DNA of 64,000 nt, from NCBI RefSeq assembly GCF_000802205.1, contig NZ_CP012850.1:2754587-2818586 (forward strand), written 5' to 3'. This document shows positions 27,697-36,813 of the stretch, piece by piece. Under the pieces are notes generated by a model. That model was not told the DNA's origin. It did not search any database and saw only the letters and a list, made by a program, of their open reading frames with translations. The stretch comes from Candidatus Nitrosocosmicus oleophilus. GTDB taxonomy: Archaea > Thermoproteota > Nitrososphaeria > Nitrososphaerales > Nitrososphaeraceae. The position numbers were made by a program, and so were the translations under genes. Within the stretch, counting starts at the first letter, position 1. The number at the start of each line of letters is the position of its first letter.

Positions 27697-28542
27697 TTAT
27701 TTTGGTATCATTTCCGTAATGAAATATCCAAGGATAACGGGACCAATTATAGTAATGATTGGAAGAATAAAGGTTTTAAAAACTTCTACTATTATCTCAC
27801 CAATCGTTATATGAATTAGAAAGTTCTGTGGTTCTTCCTCTATTAATAGTGCCAAGGGATGAAGAATATGATATCTATCATAATTCAAAGAAGAAAGTAG
27901 CTTATTTATTATATTTTCTTGTTCTACATTAGACATAAACGGGATTTTTGAAAAAATTTCGGTTTTTTTCTTTAGTTTCATATTTATAGTGCGGGATAAA
28001 AAAGAATCATAAAGAGCGATCCCTTTTTGAAAAGATATTATACGATCATCGCCAAGACCCTTTAAGGAAAGAAGTAGATAACCTTGAACGATCTTAACTA
28101 AGTATTCGTTATGAAATAACTTGCGACCATAATAATAATTTAAGCTAGACCAACTGACAATAGAAACAAAAGTTACAGCAAAGATAAAATTATCATATCC
28201 GTGCGGATAATCGAATGTAGAAGTAGTAAATACTACAAAATATGAAATAAAAGTGATTACTAAGTAAAACGTTTTCAAGGGTTTGATTAGATCGTATTCT
28301 AACGAAAGAGTTTCGGCATTTCGCGATGATAAATACCTTGAGTAAACAATAACAAAAATTATTACTAAAAACATGTAGAATAAGAGAAACCACAGAATTC
28401 CATTTCCTACAAAATTAACTAGATAGGGATTATCAGATTCTTCAAATCTGATGATCTCACTACTTAGTAAAAAATTAAAAGTTAAGTAGATAATTGGAAT
28501 AAATATATAAACTATTTTTATTATTATCTTTCCAATTCTCAT
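27697..28542 (-). CDS. Hypothetical polytopic membrane protein, 281 aa
   Basis: Membrane segments at about 7-25, 47-68, 92-110, 118-137 and a C-terminal one (ILPIITIIGPVILGYFITEM). A soluble basic domain of about 90 residues lies between spans 4 and 5. The arrangement is not one I can name. Flanked by motif copies and remnants within the element. Confidence 0.65.
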   Translation of the reverse strand: MRIGKIIIKIVYIFIPIIYLTFNFLLSSEIIRFEESDNPYLVNFVGNGILWFLLFYMFLVIIFVIVYSRYLSSRNAETLSLEYDLIKPLKTFYLVITFISYFVVFTTSTFDYPHGYDNFIFAVTFVSIVSWSSLNYYYGRKLFHNEYLVKIVQGYLLLSLKGLGDDRIISFQKGIALYDSFLSRTINMKLKKKTEIFSKIPFMSNVEQENIINKLLSSLNYDRYHILHPLALLIEEEPQNFLIHITIGEIIVEVFKTFILPIITIIGPVILGYFITEMIPK

Positions 28543-28800
28543 GTAGCTGACTCTTTTTTATTTTTATCTATCTTCTCTTAAATATATGATTTGATTGATT
28601 TGTCCATAAGAACATACCTTCAATATTTGAATACACTAAAAGTTACAAACTTCTGGATTATGATATAGTTTCAAATCAATGTGTAACTTGGGACAAAAGA
28701 ACAATGAATATTCTATTTATGCTAACTGATATCAAAATCTTTACTTGGTGATATGATACGTAATCAACAGTAAATATATATGGTAAAAACCTTTCCTATT

Positions 28801-28822
28801 TTAAGAAAAAACTACACCCTAG
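28801..28822 (-). repeat. Dispersed motif copy 4
   Basis: TTAAGAAAAAACTACACCCT on the plus strand; 352 bases behind the Gly-rich repeat protein gene in its orientation. Confidence 0.65.
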
Positions 28823-29020
28823 CCTTCATGATTCATATATTTATTTGATATTTGATATTTGAGATAGTCGCTAATATTGCTATATTCAGCATTGCAATCT
28901 ATAAATATCCTTCAGCGATATGGGACTAAACTGATAATATCACAGTGTGCTTTGGCGTTATCAATTAACAAAAAATTTGATTAAGAAAGATAAGACGAGC
29001 TAATTGCATCTTTATCTTGA

Positions 29021-29122
29021 TGTGATCACATATGTAATCGTTTCTTATGGTAGCAACGCAACAATAAAAATAATTGAAATTGTGAAGAATCAATGTGCGT
29101 ACGGGGTAATTTTCTTAACACC
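29021..29122 (+). repeat. 100-bp repeat (copy A), ending in motif copy 5
   Basis: Shares TAATCGTTTCTTATGGTAGC and CAACGCAACAATAAAAATAA with 30612-30713. Both copies end in the dispersed motif in plus orientation (here ACGGGGTAATTTTCTTAACA at 29101-29120). Confidence 0.75.
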
Positions 29123-29173
29123 TATTTACGCAAAAAGTTTGGAAAGAATTCTCACCTATTGAGGTCAAGATTT

Positions 29174-30223
29174 CTAACCATTGATATACTCCTGTGCCTC
29201 TGTTTGTGAATTGAAGTTTGCGGCAACGTTCTTCCCATCTTCATCTATAACCTTATACTGTCCTCGGTGATCAGAATCAGTCATTGCGACAATAGACCAT
29301 GTCGAAGGGTCACCCGGGTTAGTTGACCATTTGCTTCCACCTGATGTTTGAACATGATTGGGTATTGAATATGGCTTTGAAGCTTCTTCGGTTGGTATTT
29401 TACTCGTTATCAAATCACATGGTGAACCACCACCTATATAGCCCCCTAAAGTGCAACCGATACCAGATTCAATAGGGACCTGAGTGCATTCATAAGTAAA
29501 TCCGCATTGATCAGGGATTTTACCTGGAATTGGCACAAGGCTGGTAACTACTGGTTGTTGAGTATTTCCATCTTCCGTAGTGGGTCCATTATGACGATAA
29601 TTACAGGTTTCGCTATTATATCCATAGTTACAGTTTTCAAGATCTGTCTCCGTACTTTTTTGGAAATTGTTTCCAACTTTTTTACCCGCCATACATCCTG
29701 CTGCAGCTCCATCTGTGGTCTCTGTAAGTAATCCGCCGAGGATTCCTCCAATTACACACCCAGCATCCCCTGCTACTTTTGGATCTTCACCACCACTTAA
29801 AGCTCCGCCGATACCCCCTAGCGGATTTGAATCTCCACCACCACTTAAAGCTCCGCCGATACCCCCTAGCGGATTTGAATCTCCACCACCACTTAAAGCT
29901 CCGCCGATACCCCCTAGCGGATTTGAATCTCCACCACCACTTAAAGCTCCGCCGATACCCCCTAGCGGATTTGAATCTCCACCACCACTTAAAGCTCCGC
30001 CGATACCCCCTAGCGGATTTGAATCTCCACCACCACTTAAAGCTCCGCCGATACCCCCTAGCGGATTTGAATCTCCACCACCACTTAAAGCTCCGCCGAT
30101 ACCCCCTAGCGGATTTGAATCTCCACCACCGAAGGGAGTAGCATTTATTTGTTGATATGTCCCTATTGGAAAAATCATCGCTGCTATTGCAAAAATTATT
30201 AATGTAGTTGTTTGTATTGTCAT
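29174..30223 (-). CDS. Secreted protein with seven identical Gly-rich repeats
   Basis: 349 residues. Signal peptide MTIQTTTLIIFAIAAMIFPI, then seven tandem copies of GGGDSNPLGGIGGALS (residues about 32-145), a glycine-zipper-like part (GGILGGLLTETTDGAAAGC), several Cys, and a C-terminal module ending GKNVAANFNSQTEAQEYING. The repeat block could form a flexible or self-associating stalk; glycine-zipper motifs often act in membrane or surface assembly. The function is unknown, but the protein is surely exported. Confidence 0.75.
   Translation of the reverse strand: MTIQTTTLIIFAIAAMIFPIGTYQQINATPFGGGDSNPLGGIGGALSGGGDSNPLGGIGGALSGGGDSNPLGGIGGALSGGGDSNPLGGIGGALSGGGDSNPLGGIGGALSGGGDSNPLGGIGGALSGGGDSNPLGGIGGALSGGEDPKVAGDAGCVIGGILGGLLTETTDGAAAGCMAGKKVGNNFQKSTETDLENCNYGYNSETCNYRHNGPTTEDGNTQQPVVTSLVPIPGKIPDQCGFTYECTQVPIESGIGCTLGGYIGGGSPCDLITSKIPTEEASKPYSIPNHVQTSGGSKWSTNPGDPSTWSIVAMTDSDHRGQYKVIDEDGKNVAANFNSQTEAQEYING
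29790..30132 (-). repeat. 48-bp tandem array, seven copies, in the Gly-rich gene
   Basis: Units of 48 bases (16 codons) that look identical at the DNA level, which implies recent expansion or gene conversion. Copy number changes would preserve the reading frame. Confidence 0.85.
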
Positions 30224-30391
30224 TACAATATCTAATCTGCTGTGTTATTTATAGATATTGGTATTACAATACAATTACATACAATTACATACTCTCAATT
30301 CGAATATGCTTATAAGTAGAAATATAATTACTATGTCCTTCTTTCAAAAAAATGAATTTGACCTCTTTCAAAGAGATAGGCCCAGTTTAAT

Positions 30392-30413
30392 GTTAAGAAA
30401 AAATACCCTCGAG
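30392..30413 (-). repeat. Dispersed motif copy 6
   Basis: GTTAAGAAAAAATACCCTCG on the plus strand. No intact gene lies behind it in its orientation. Confidence 0.65.
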
Positions 30414-30611
30414 TCGTGGCAAAATTCAAATGTTTAATTGATATTTACTTTGACCACTACTAGCTAATTTTTGGCTATACTACGGAGAATCAACTTTAGA
30501 CAACACAAGATCGGGATCGATACTACTTTCATTAAATTTAGAATTACCCATTAATAATGGGCTAAATAATGTTTGTAATAAAAAAAGGTAGCTATGACAA
30601 ATTAATATTGT

Positions 30612-30713
30612 TGTTATCACTCATATAATCGTTTCTTATGGTAGCAACGCAACAATAAAAATAACTAGTCTTGTAAAGAATCAATATGCGAGGGGGTTAA
30701 TTTTCTTAACACC
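30612..30713 (+). repeat. 100-bp repeat (copy B), ending in motif copy 7
   Basis: Second copy of the 29021-29122 repeat; ends with GAGGGGGTTAATTTTCTTAA at 30690-30709. Confidence 0.75.
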
Positions 30714-30744
30714 AATCATCAGGGCGGTTAATTACAATCTAAGT

Positions 30745-30914
30745 GTTAAGAAAACTACACCCAAGCGGCCCGAAACAATTTTTTATCTCTAAGATTTCCA
30801 AGCCTTCATGCTCTAGTCAATGGTCTGTATCACAAACTCACCTTCGTTAAATTCTCATTATCAGGAATGAGAAAGAAGACGTAGATATAATAAATACAGT
30901 GAGCAATTTGCAAC
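30745..30914 (+). repeat. 170-bp duplicated upstream region (copy B), with motif copy 8
   Basis: Partner of 23685-23856. Begins with GTTAAGAAAACTACACCCAA and ends at the start of the gene at 30918. Confidence 0.75.
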
Positions 30915-30917
30915 AAA

Positions 30918-31412
30918 ATGCACAAAATGATAACTTTTGGGTTTTTAACAGTATTGGGATTTATTAGTATCATTTGTCCGCTTATACCTCAACAAATTAA
31001 TGGATTAGAAATTGTCAGCATTACGTTAGATGATGAGAGAAAACATTCTTCTGATACAGGGAGGATTATTTATAATGGAATATTGGACATAAAAACAAAT
31101 TCCTCAGACTTGAAAGGTATTGAGGAGGGAAGTGGCAGAGTCTATATCTCAGTAGCTGAGGATCAAATAGGTGTCAAATTTCCTCTCAAAGTACCGGACG
31201 CTCTAAATTCAAATAAGATGAATGTAGAAGATTTGAACTTTAGATTAGACGTTAATTCAGTCGAAACTTCAGAATCGTCTGATCTCAAAATATATCATGC
31301 ATACATGAGATCATCCTCCGATGCAAAAATGGGTGACAAGAATATTAGAGAAGCAATAGTGGAACAATCGGACGATGGAAATAAGGCTAACTTGATTCTA
31401 ATTCTGTATTGA
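30918..31412 (+). CDS. Secreted hypothetical protein, 164 aa
   Basis: Signal peptide MHKMITFGFLTVLGFISIIC, then a soluble domain with VSITLDDERKHSSDTGRIIY and GRVYISVAEDQIGVKFPLKV. Likely a beta-sandwich outside the cell; no family recognised. The duplicated 170-bp region lies immediately upstream. Confidence 0.65.
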   Translation: MHKMITFGFLTVLGFISIICPLIPQQINGLEIVSITLDDERKHSSDTGRIIYNGILDIKTNSSDLKGIEEGSGRVYISVAEDQIGVKFPLKVPDALNSNKMNVEDLNFRLDVNSVETSESSDLKIYHAYMRSSSDAKMGDKNIREAIVEQSDDGNKANLILILY

Positions 31413-31457
31413 AATGTTACATCCAATCCATTTCAATTTCCTGATTGGATAGAACCT

Positions 31458-31479
31458 ATTAAGAAAAAACTCCCCCACG
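31458..31479 (-). repeat. Dispersed motif copy 9
   Basis: ATTAAGAAAAAACTCCCCCA on the plus strand, 45 bases after the stop of the 164-aa gene and 45 bases before the HNH gene; its G-to-T orientation is opposite to both. Confidence 0.7.
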
Positions 31480-31523
31480 CACTCAAGAATAATTCATTAA
31501 TTACAAGCAATCATTCCTATCCT

Positions 31524-32495
31524 GTGGATACTTATAGGAATCTTGAACAAAATTATCTTAGGCGGTTTAACTCTTTTTTCAACAATGAAAAACTTTCGAG
31601 CACTTACAAACCTGTTTTTCTAAAAGCATTATTAGATATTTCAGATTACGACGATGACTTTACAGGAAGAAAACCAATAGGTCATCAGTGGATTGAAAAG
31701 AATGGCGAACAATTACGAGTAGATCTTAATTTTATTGCCATTAGATATATCAAATACTACTGGGAGTTTTTATTCAAGTTCAAGCTTAGACAGTCCCACA
31801 ATCCCTTAGATGCCAACATAAACGCGATCCTAAGTAATGTTAACAATGAACCAAAAACTCCCTCACTCGAACAATTAGTAACTAATGAATTCCAAAAACT
31901 TAGAAAAGAAGTAATCAACAAGAGTATAAAACCAGAAGTTCTTTTTCATCTAGATCCTATTGGTGATTTATACAAGCGCAATGAGAGGAGCGATTCGATC
32001 ACAATTGACAAACCGCTCGTTGACTTTTTCATAAATCACCGTGGAATATTATTGTGGGCTCTTAATTTCATGATTACTCACTACTTAGAAAAGATAAACT
32101 TTGTTCCCAGAATTGCAGAAAAAGTCGCAGGTTCAAATCCAAGGACTCATTAAAATAATAAAGAAAAAACTATTCTTTTAGAGTTACATGATTCCTGTTC
32201 TTACTGTCAAACTAAATCTCAAAAAGGATATCATATGGATCATGTTATTCCATTTAATTATCTATATCAAACTGAAATCTTTAATATTGTACCTGCATGT
32301 ATTGCCTGTAATTCATCAAAAAACGATAGATTACCTATACAAGAAATATTTGAAAGAGTAAAGAATCGAAATGATAGACTAGTAATAAGAAAAGACTACA
32401 ACCATGAATGGTACCAAAAGTTATATGAAACTTGTCTCACTTCTTATCACGGAAATAGACCTTTATTTGAATTGACAACAGATAATCTTAACTGA
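31524..32495 (+). pseudogene. HNH endonuclease interrupted by one in-frame TAA
   Basis: GTG at 31524 opens 209 codons, then TAA at 32151-32153, and the same frame continues without shift to 32495. Past the stop it reads LHDSCSYCQTKSQKGYHMDH, then VIPFNYLYQTEIFNIVPACI and ACNSSKNDRLP. This is an HNH nuclease core with CxxC, DH and CxxC zinc ligands. The part before the stop (LEKINFVPRIAEKVAG) is the usual lead-in of such proteins. A single A-to-T change from Lys (AAA) would explain the stop. Full-length product would be 323 residues. Confidence 0.7.
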
Positions 32496-32517
32496 CTCGA
32501 GGGTATTTTTTCTTAAC
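32496..32517 (+). repeat. Dispersed motif copy 10
   Basis: CTCGAGGGTATTTTTTCTTA, plus orientation, immediately after the stop of the HNH frame. Confidence 0.65.
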
Positions 32518-32791
32518 GATCCTTATTAGAACAATAGACTGGAGATAGAATTTGATCTTTTAAACAAAATTGGAAAAAATTTAATGAGCCTCTCGGTGAT
32601 AGATGTCTCTAAATAGTTCTATGAATCTTGCTAAAGTCTTAACAGCCTTCATTTTTTACCAAGTACCTTTTTCAGTAAATAGTTTTGACGCCATTTGAAA
32701 AATGCTAATAATATGATGAAATCTCATTGATTCCTGCTCGAAAATAAGAATCAAGAGTGATTATATATATTGGCCAAGATTTCTGAATCTG

Positions 32792-33643
32792 ATGCCTAAG
32801 TATACAGGTGATATTAGAAATTTGATAATGTCGTCTACTACGATAATTATTGGCCTTCTGGGTTTTAATTCAGTTAATACATTTGATAATGCGAATGCGC
32901 AAATAGACGCTCCAATCACCATTGATATTTATGAGACTCAATTTATTCCGATTGATGATGCAACTAGTTACCTAGCCGTATTAGTGAACTACACTACAAA
33001 CGATCCTTCCTTAGTTGATTCGAGGATTCAGGTTAAGATGGAGAGTTTTGCACCTAACGGGACTCTAGTTTAGACATCCTCGTTCCCAAATGGATTTGGA
33101 ATAACTGAATCTGGAACGATCGTCATGAGTACAAAGTTTAATGATAAAACTCTAACCAGTTTAATAGTTAATGTAACTCTCACTGATCTTGCAAAAACAT
33201 GGTCACTATCTGATACAGATACTGCAACAGTCCCATTTAACGATGAAGAAGGACAAGAAAAGTTATCAGAAAAATTCGCTAGACAAGTAGAAGAAGAACT
33301 TCAGAAGCAAGAAAGTGGTGCTGATAATAGAGAAATAGAGAGAATTGAATCTACTTCGCAATCGGAATTAGACATTACAAGTGCGACTACGTACTTCAGA
33401 GATGATTATTTTCGTATAGTAGGAGAAGTACATAACACAGGTTCAGAAGATAAAGAATTTGTCAAAGTAACCGCTACTATTTATGACGAAGATAACGAGG
33501 TTATAGGCACTGATACCACCTTTACTAGTCCATCTACTATTTCATCTCAGGAATCAGCGCCTTTTGAGTTCATGATAGGTGAAAGCGACGCGAGTAATTT
33601 AGGTGCAATAAATAGCTACAAAATCATTGCTAGCGATGAGTAA
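32792..33643 (+). pseudogene. Secreted protein interrupted by one in-frame TAG
   Basis: ATG at 32792, signal peptide (SSTTIIIGLLGFNSVNTFDN), mature beta-rich part, then TAG at 33071-33073 within ...MESFAPNGTLV. The same frame continues TSSFPNGFGITESGTIVMST and runs to 33643, with a coiled-coil-like stretch (EKFARQVEEELQKQ) and a final domain (YFRDDYFRIVGEVHNTGSED) of the archaeal FxLYD/CARDB-like type. The 283-residue whole looks like one protein. An internal ATG at 33125 could restart translation. Confidence 0.65.
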
Positions 33644-33720
33644 GAACTTTAGCTATTTTATTGCATTTGATTTGGAATTACAGGTTTGTACACTTAACCT
33701 ATACTTTTAATAATAATGCA

Positions 33721-33742
33721 CTCGGGGGTAAATATTCTTAAT
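33721..33742 (+). repeat. Dispersed motif copy 12
   Basis: CTCGGGGGTAAATATTCTTA, plus orientation, 78 bases after the preceding gene. Confidence 0.65.
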
Positions 33743-33894
33743 ACTCCAGTAACTGTAATAAATGTCTGTGACTAATAATACTTGAGGAGTAAATGTCCTA
33801 TTTAATAAATTACTTTTAACCAACAATTGCTTATGTACTGACTTATTACTATTATTAGGTAATACTTAAATATAATCGATGTTATAAATATGAT

Positions 33895-34041
33895 ATGTCT
33901 AACAGTAACAAAAGTTACAAACAAATCTTGATTGATGACGACAATTACAATGCACTAAAGAAATTAGGCCAAACTGGTGATTCATTTAATTCTGTAATTA
34001 GTAAATTAATCAATAACTTCAAGGAAGGAGAGATGAACTAA
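33895..34041 (+). CDS. Small RHH/VapB-type antitoxin-like protein
   Basis: 48 residues, MSNSNKSYKQILIDDDNYNA, followed by LKKLGQTGDSFNSVISKLIN. The pattern (short beta strand with I-x-I-D-D, then two helices with SFNSVISKLI) matches archaeal VapB/COG1753-type ribbon-helix-helix antitoxins. Its TAA is directly followed by the GTG of the next gene, with an AAGGAGAG Shine-Dalgarno inside its last codons, so the two are translationally coupled. Such proteins bind their own promoter as dimers. Confidence 0.6.
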   Translation: MSNSNKSYKQILIDDDNYNALKKLGQTGDSFNSVISKLINNFKEGEMN

Positions 34042-34365
34042 GTGTCTGAACTTAAAGATGTAATAATAAAAGATTCTAACAAGCAATTTAGATTACGAAT
34101 TACTGGATTCCTCAGAGCCATAGGAGTTTCTCAAATTATTGGCACCAAAGAATATCTAGAAATAGAATTCATTGGTGGTGAATTAAGTGTCAGAGTTCTT
34201 TATCCTAGGAACCTAGGGGATCTAAATAAGCAAGTAAATACGGAATTATTAACTGAGACAAATTTAATGCCTAATGAGATTGACAATATTAGATATTATA
34301 TAGATGAGCATATTGAAGAAATTGAAAACACATTAAAAGAGATAAAGAACATCAAAAATAACTAA
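34042..34365 (+). CDS. Hypothetical 107-aa partner of the RHH-like protein
   Basis: Starts at GTG exactly after the antitoxin-like stop codon. It begins MSELKDVIIKDSNKQFRLRI and includes GVSQIIGTKEYLEIEFIGGE, then ends in a charged helix (NTLKEIKNIKNN). There is no PIN-domain Asp pattern and no RelE-type signature I can see. The toxin role is therefore only positional. It may instead be a DNA-binding partner. Confidence 0.55.
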   Translation: MSELKDVIIKDSNKQFRLRITGFLRAIGVSQIIGTKEYLEIEFIGGELSVRVLYPRNLGDLNKQVNTELLTETNLMPNEIDNIRYYIDEHIEEIENTLKEIKNIKNN

Positions 34366-34483
34366 AAACATGTAACATAATTATTATCTTTTTTAGGTAT
34401 TTGCTATCTAATTATTTTGAGTAGATCAAAATAGGAGCCAACATAAAATTATTCAATACAATCGAATAATAAACAAAAAGAAG

Positions 34484-34945
34484 TTAGGGGTTGTCGAAGC
34501 ACAAAGCATAGGCTGTGACTTGAAATCTTATTCCCGAGTCTCCTTGAATCTCAGAAATCCATGATGAGGTGCCCTCTGCTCGACTGAGCGTCACATATTC
34601 AGGTGTACCAAGATTATTGAACAGAAATCCTCCCGAGAGAACGCTATCCCCACTATTGCACTCGGCTATTGAAGAGGCCTCTCCTATGCCGGTATCGGTT
34701 TCACCTGTTATAGAATATGTCTTCCCAACTAGGGAAAATGAAACTTGATCCGTTTCTCCCGAATTGGAAGCACCTACTGAAGAAGAAGACAAGGTATTGC
34801 AACTTAGTGATGTACTATCACCCGAAATGCACATACTGTCCTGATTTGTTTTTTGAGTGTTTTCCTCATTTTGACCGGAGATCGGATTTGAAACCGTGTA
34901 AGACAAGATAAGAAATGTAGCTATAGCAATTATGAGTTTAATCAA
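34484..34945 (-). CDS. Secreted protein, non-collagenous relative of the gene at 36.8 kb
   Basis: 153 residues with a signal peptide (IIAIATFLILSYTVSNPISG). Contains NQDSMCISGDSTSLSCNTLS, the island's recurring Cys-pair tag, and ends RFQVTAYALCFDNP; the protein at 36814 ends [10 protein letters not shown]. The two share both ends, but this one lacks the collagen-like middle. Probably a surface or secreted structural protein. Confidence 0.7.
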   Translation of the reverse strand: MIKLIIAIATFLILSYTVSNPISGQNEENTQKTNQDSMCISGDSTSLSCNTLSSSSVGASNSGETDQVSFSLVGKTYSITGETDTGIGEASSIAECNSGDSVLSGGFLFNNLGTPEYVTLSRAEGTSSWISEIQGDSGIRFQVTAYALCFDNP

Positions 34946-35083
34946 TCATTAACGGATTTTAAGAGAGAAATTTAAATTCTGGACTCAATTTTCTTAATTG
35001 AGAATTTAGTTTACTACGTTTGATTTAAGTTAAAAATTATTTTAAGATTTGAGTGATATTGTCTGGTTTAATTACAGGTAACC

Positions 35084-35129
35084 GGGTCTTGCATAGGCGG
35101 CTTGGGGAAGAACTATGGATGCAAGACCC
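35084..35129. other. Hairpin with 11-bp stem (copy A)
   Basis: GGGTCTTGCAT at 35084-35094 pairs perfectly with ATGCAAGACCC at 35119-35129. A second, imperfect hairpin carrying the same TGCAAGACC word is at 44508-44539. It lies in a 344-base non-coding stretch (34946-35289) between two minus-strand genes. Possible RNA structure, terminator or protein-binding dyad. Confidence 0.5.
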
Positions 35130-35289
35130 TTATGGAATTGCTGTGGAATTAGATTAGACATTATTGAAAAGAGGAGTTTAAAAGCTCATTGTATCATCAA
35201 ATAGCTTCGCTATGGTTACGATTTCATTTTGAACATCCATCCTAATTTTCGCTAGAGAATAAGGGAATTTGTCCTTTAGTTAATCAAGT

Positions 35290-35589
35290 TTAATCTTTGA
35301 TATGTCTTCTAATCCTTGCCCATGCTTGTTTAGTCTTATGGTCCACAGGACGAATATCAGATTCTTTGAGTTTTCCATATCTTTCAAATTCTCTAGCAAA
35401 ATGAATTTGCATCCAATCTAAGACCTCTTCTCTTTCAATTCCAACTATCACAGATTCAGTAGTATTTATCCCAAAATCATCAAGAAATTCTTCTGTAGGA
35501 ATCTTGATTATTCCCAAGTGAATGTCAATAGGAATTGGATTAAATTCGTATCCATCAATTGGATCTGGTTGAAACAAAAATTTTGACAT
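35290..35589 (-). CDS. Hypothetical 99-aa protein
   Basis: Soluble acidic protein, MSKFLFQPDPIDGYEFNPIP, with IVGIEREEVLDWMQIHFARE and a basic end (KTKQAWARIRRHIKD). No family recognised. Complete frame with ATG. Probably an element gene. Confidence 0.6.
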   Translation of the reverse strand: MSKFLFQPDPIDGYEFNPIPIDIHLGIIKIPTEEFLDDFGINTTESVIVGIEREEVLDWMQIHFAREFERYGKLKESDIRPVDHKTKQAWARIRRHIKD

Positions 35590-35693
35590 TCTAGTTTGGT
35601 TTAATATATTATGTATTAGTAAAATCTTACTACGAAATCATAATAGAATATGGTTCAATAGTCATTATATTGATAATTCAATGGTAATGGTTA

Positions 35694-36766
35694 TTGACAA
35701 TCAAAAGATTAAGTTTAACTTCCTTTTTCATAATTTTGACATTATCTACAGGTCTATTTTCTGTTAATTTACCAATTACAGCAAATGCGCAGAACAACGC
35801 CTTATCTCAAAGAGGGGGGGTGGGAACTCTGACCAGCAAACCGAACAATCTCAAACGTCTGAACAGAACAGTCAGGTTGGTTCTGGAGGAAATACAGTAG
35901 GTGCTGGCAACAACATTGACTGTAAGGTTAACAGTAATTCTGACACCCTTCAGCGAGATGTTATTGATAACTTACTAGATATTTGCCTACAACATCAGGA
36001 AGAAGAACCACCCTCATCAGCAAGTGGAACTCTAATAACAACTAAAATAACAAAATGCAATGATGAAAGTTCCACTGCTCCTGGTGAAGTATGCTCACAA
36101 ATAACAAATGATAATGAACCACAGGATTGGTTAGTTTCTGTTTTTGGTAGTGACGTGAACAAAGCAATAAACAGTTTTCCAGGTTCTGAGTCAGGAGTCT
36201 CAACTACTTTACCTGTAGGTCTATATTCTGTAGATGAAGAGTATGCATTATCTGATGGACTCCCACAAGTACCTGGAAATGATGTAAAACACGAAAGTGA
36301 ATTTTCCACTGAATGTAAGGGGACCATTGAAGCAGGCCAAAAAATAACGTGTATTATTACAAACACATTAGTATACACGGCTAAACCTGCTACGCTAATA
36401 GTAACTAAAATTGTAACATGTCAAGACGATAATATTTTTACAGACTGCGAAGACGTGGATAGCAACTTTGAACCGCAAGATTTTATGATTACAGTTGCAG
36501 ATAAAGATCAAGATTCCACAACATTTGGAGGTTCATCATCTGGAACCGTAGTTACTTTAGAACCTGGTTCTTATTCTGTAACAGAGGATTTTAGTGGAGT
36601 TGGAAAAATAGTCACGGTCGATGATATTGGGAATAGATTGCGAAGCCCTATAACTATTTTTGTAAACTCCCCGGCTATAACACTTTCAGGCGATTGTTCT
36701 GGAACCATTGCTGCTGGAGAGACTAAAACCTGCACAATAACTAATCCTGTAATCTTGAGCCCATAA
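35694..36766 (+). pseudogene. Secreted two-domain surface protein broken by a G-tract frameshift
   Basis: A TTG start gives signal peptide LTSFFIILTLSTGLFSVN and NNALSQRGG, then the frame is lost after a run of seven G (35814-35820). One base more would give R-G-G-G-G-N-S-D and join to the long second frame (QQTEQSQTSEQNSQVGSGGN), which runs to 36766. That part has two related domains: TTKITKCNDES ... CKGTIEAGQKITCIITN and VTKIVTCQDDN ... CSGTIAAGETKTCTITN, each with a YSV-(D/T)-E turn, like prealbumin/SdrD-type surface repeats. Either slipped-strand variation, mutation or a sequence error. Confidence 0.65.
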
Positions 36767-36813
36767 CAATGACCAGTCTCTTTGGTTTGAATATGATGTC
36801 GATCAAAAAGGAG

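Larger units (their letters stand above)
28543..29173. other. Repeat-rich non-coding region
   Basis: About 630 bases. It contains motif copies 4 (28801) and 5 (29099) in opposite orientation, and a 100-bp repeat at 29021-29122 shared with 30612-30713. No gene seen. Confidence 0.45.
30224..30917. other. Repeat-rich non-coding region
   Basis: About 690 bases with motif copies 6, 7 and 8, the second 100-bp repeat and the second 170-bp upstream repeat. Copies 7 and 8 are inverted with 34 bases between. No gene seen. Confidence 0.45.

Noticed and set aside
29667-30155. Long Pro-rich plus-strand frames opposite the Gly-rich repeat gene
   Set aside because: They are antisense readings of the 48-bp tandem array; the minus-strand protein has a signal peptide and sensible ends.
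32131-32150. GGTTCAAATCC tRNA T-loop-like sequence in the HNH gene
   Set aside because: No acceptor, D or anticodon arm can be drawn around it; a chance match.
31524-33643. Recoding of TAG/TAA (for example pyrrolysine)
   Set aside because: Different stop codons occur in different genes and the affected genes are accessory; decay is more likely than a genetic-code change.
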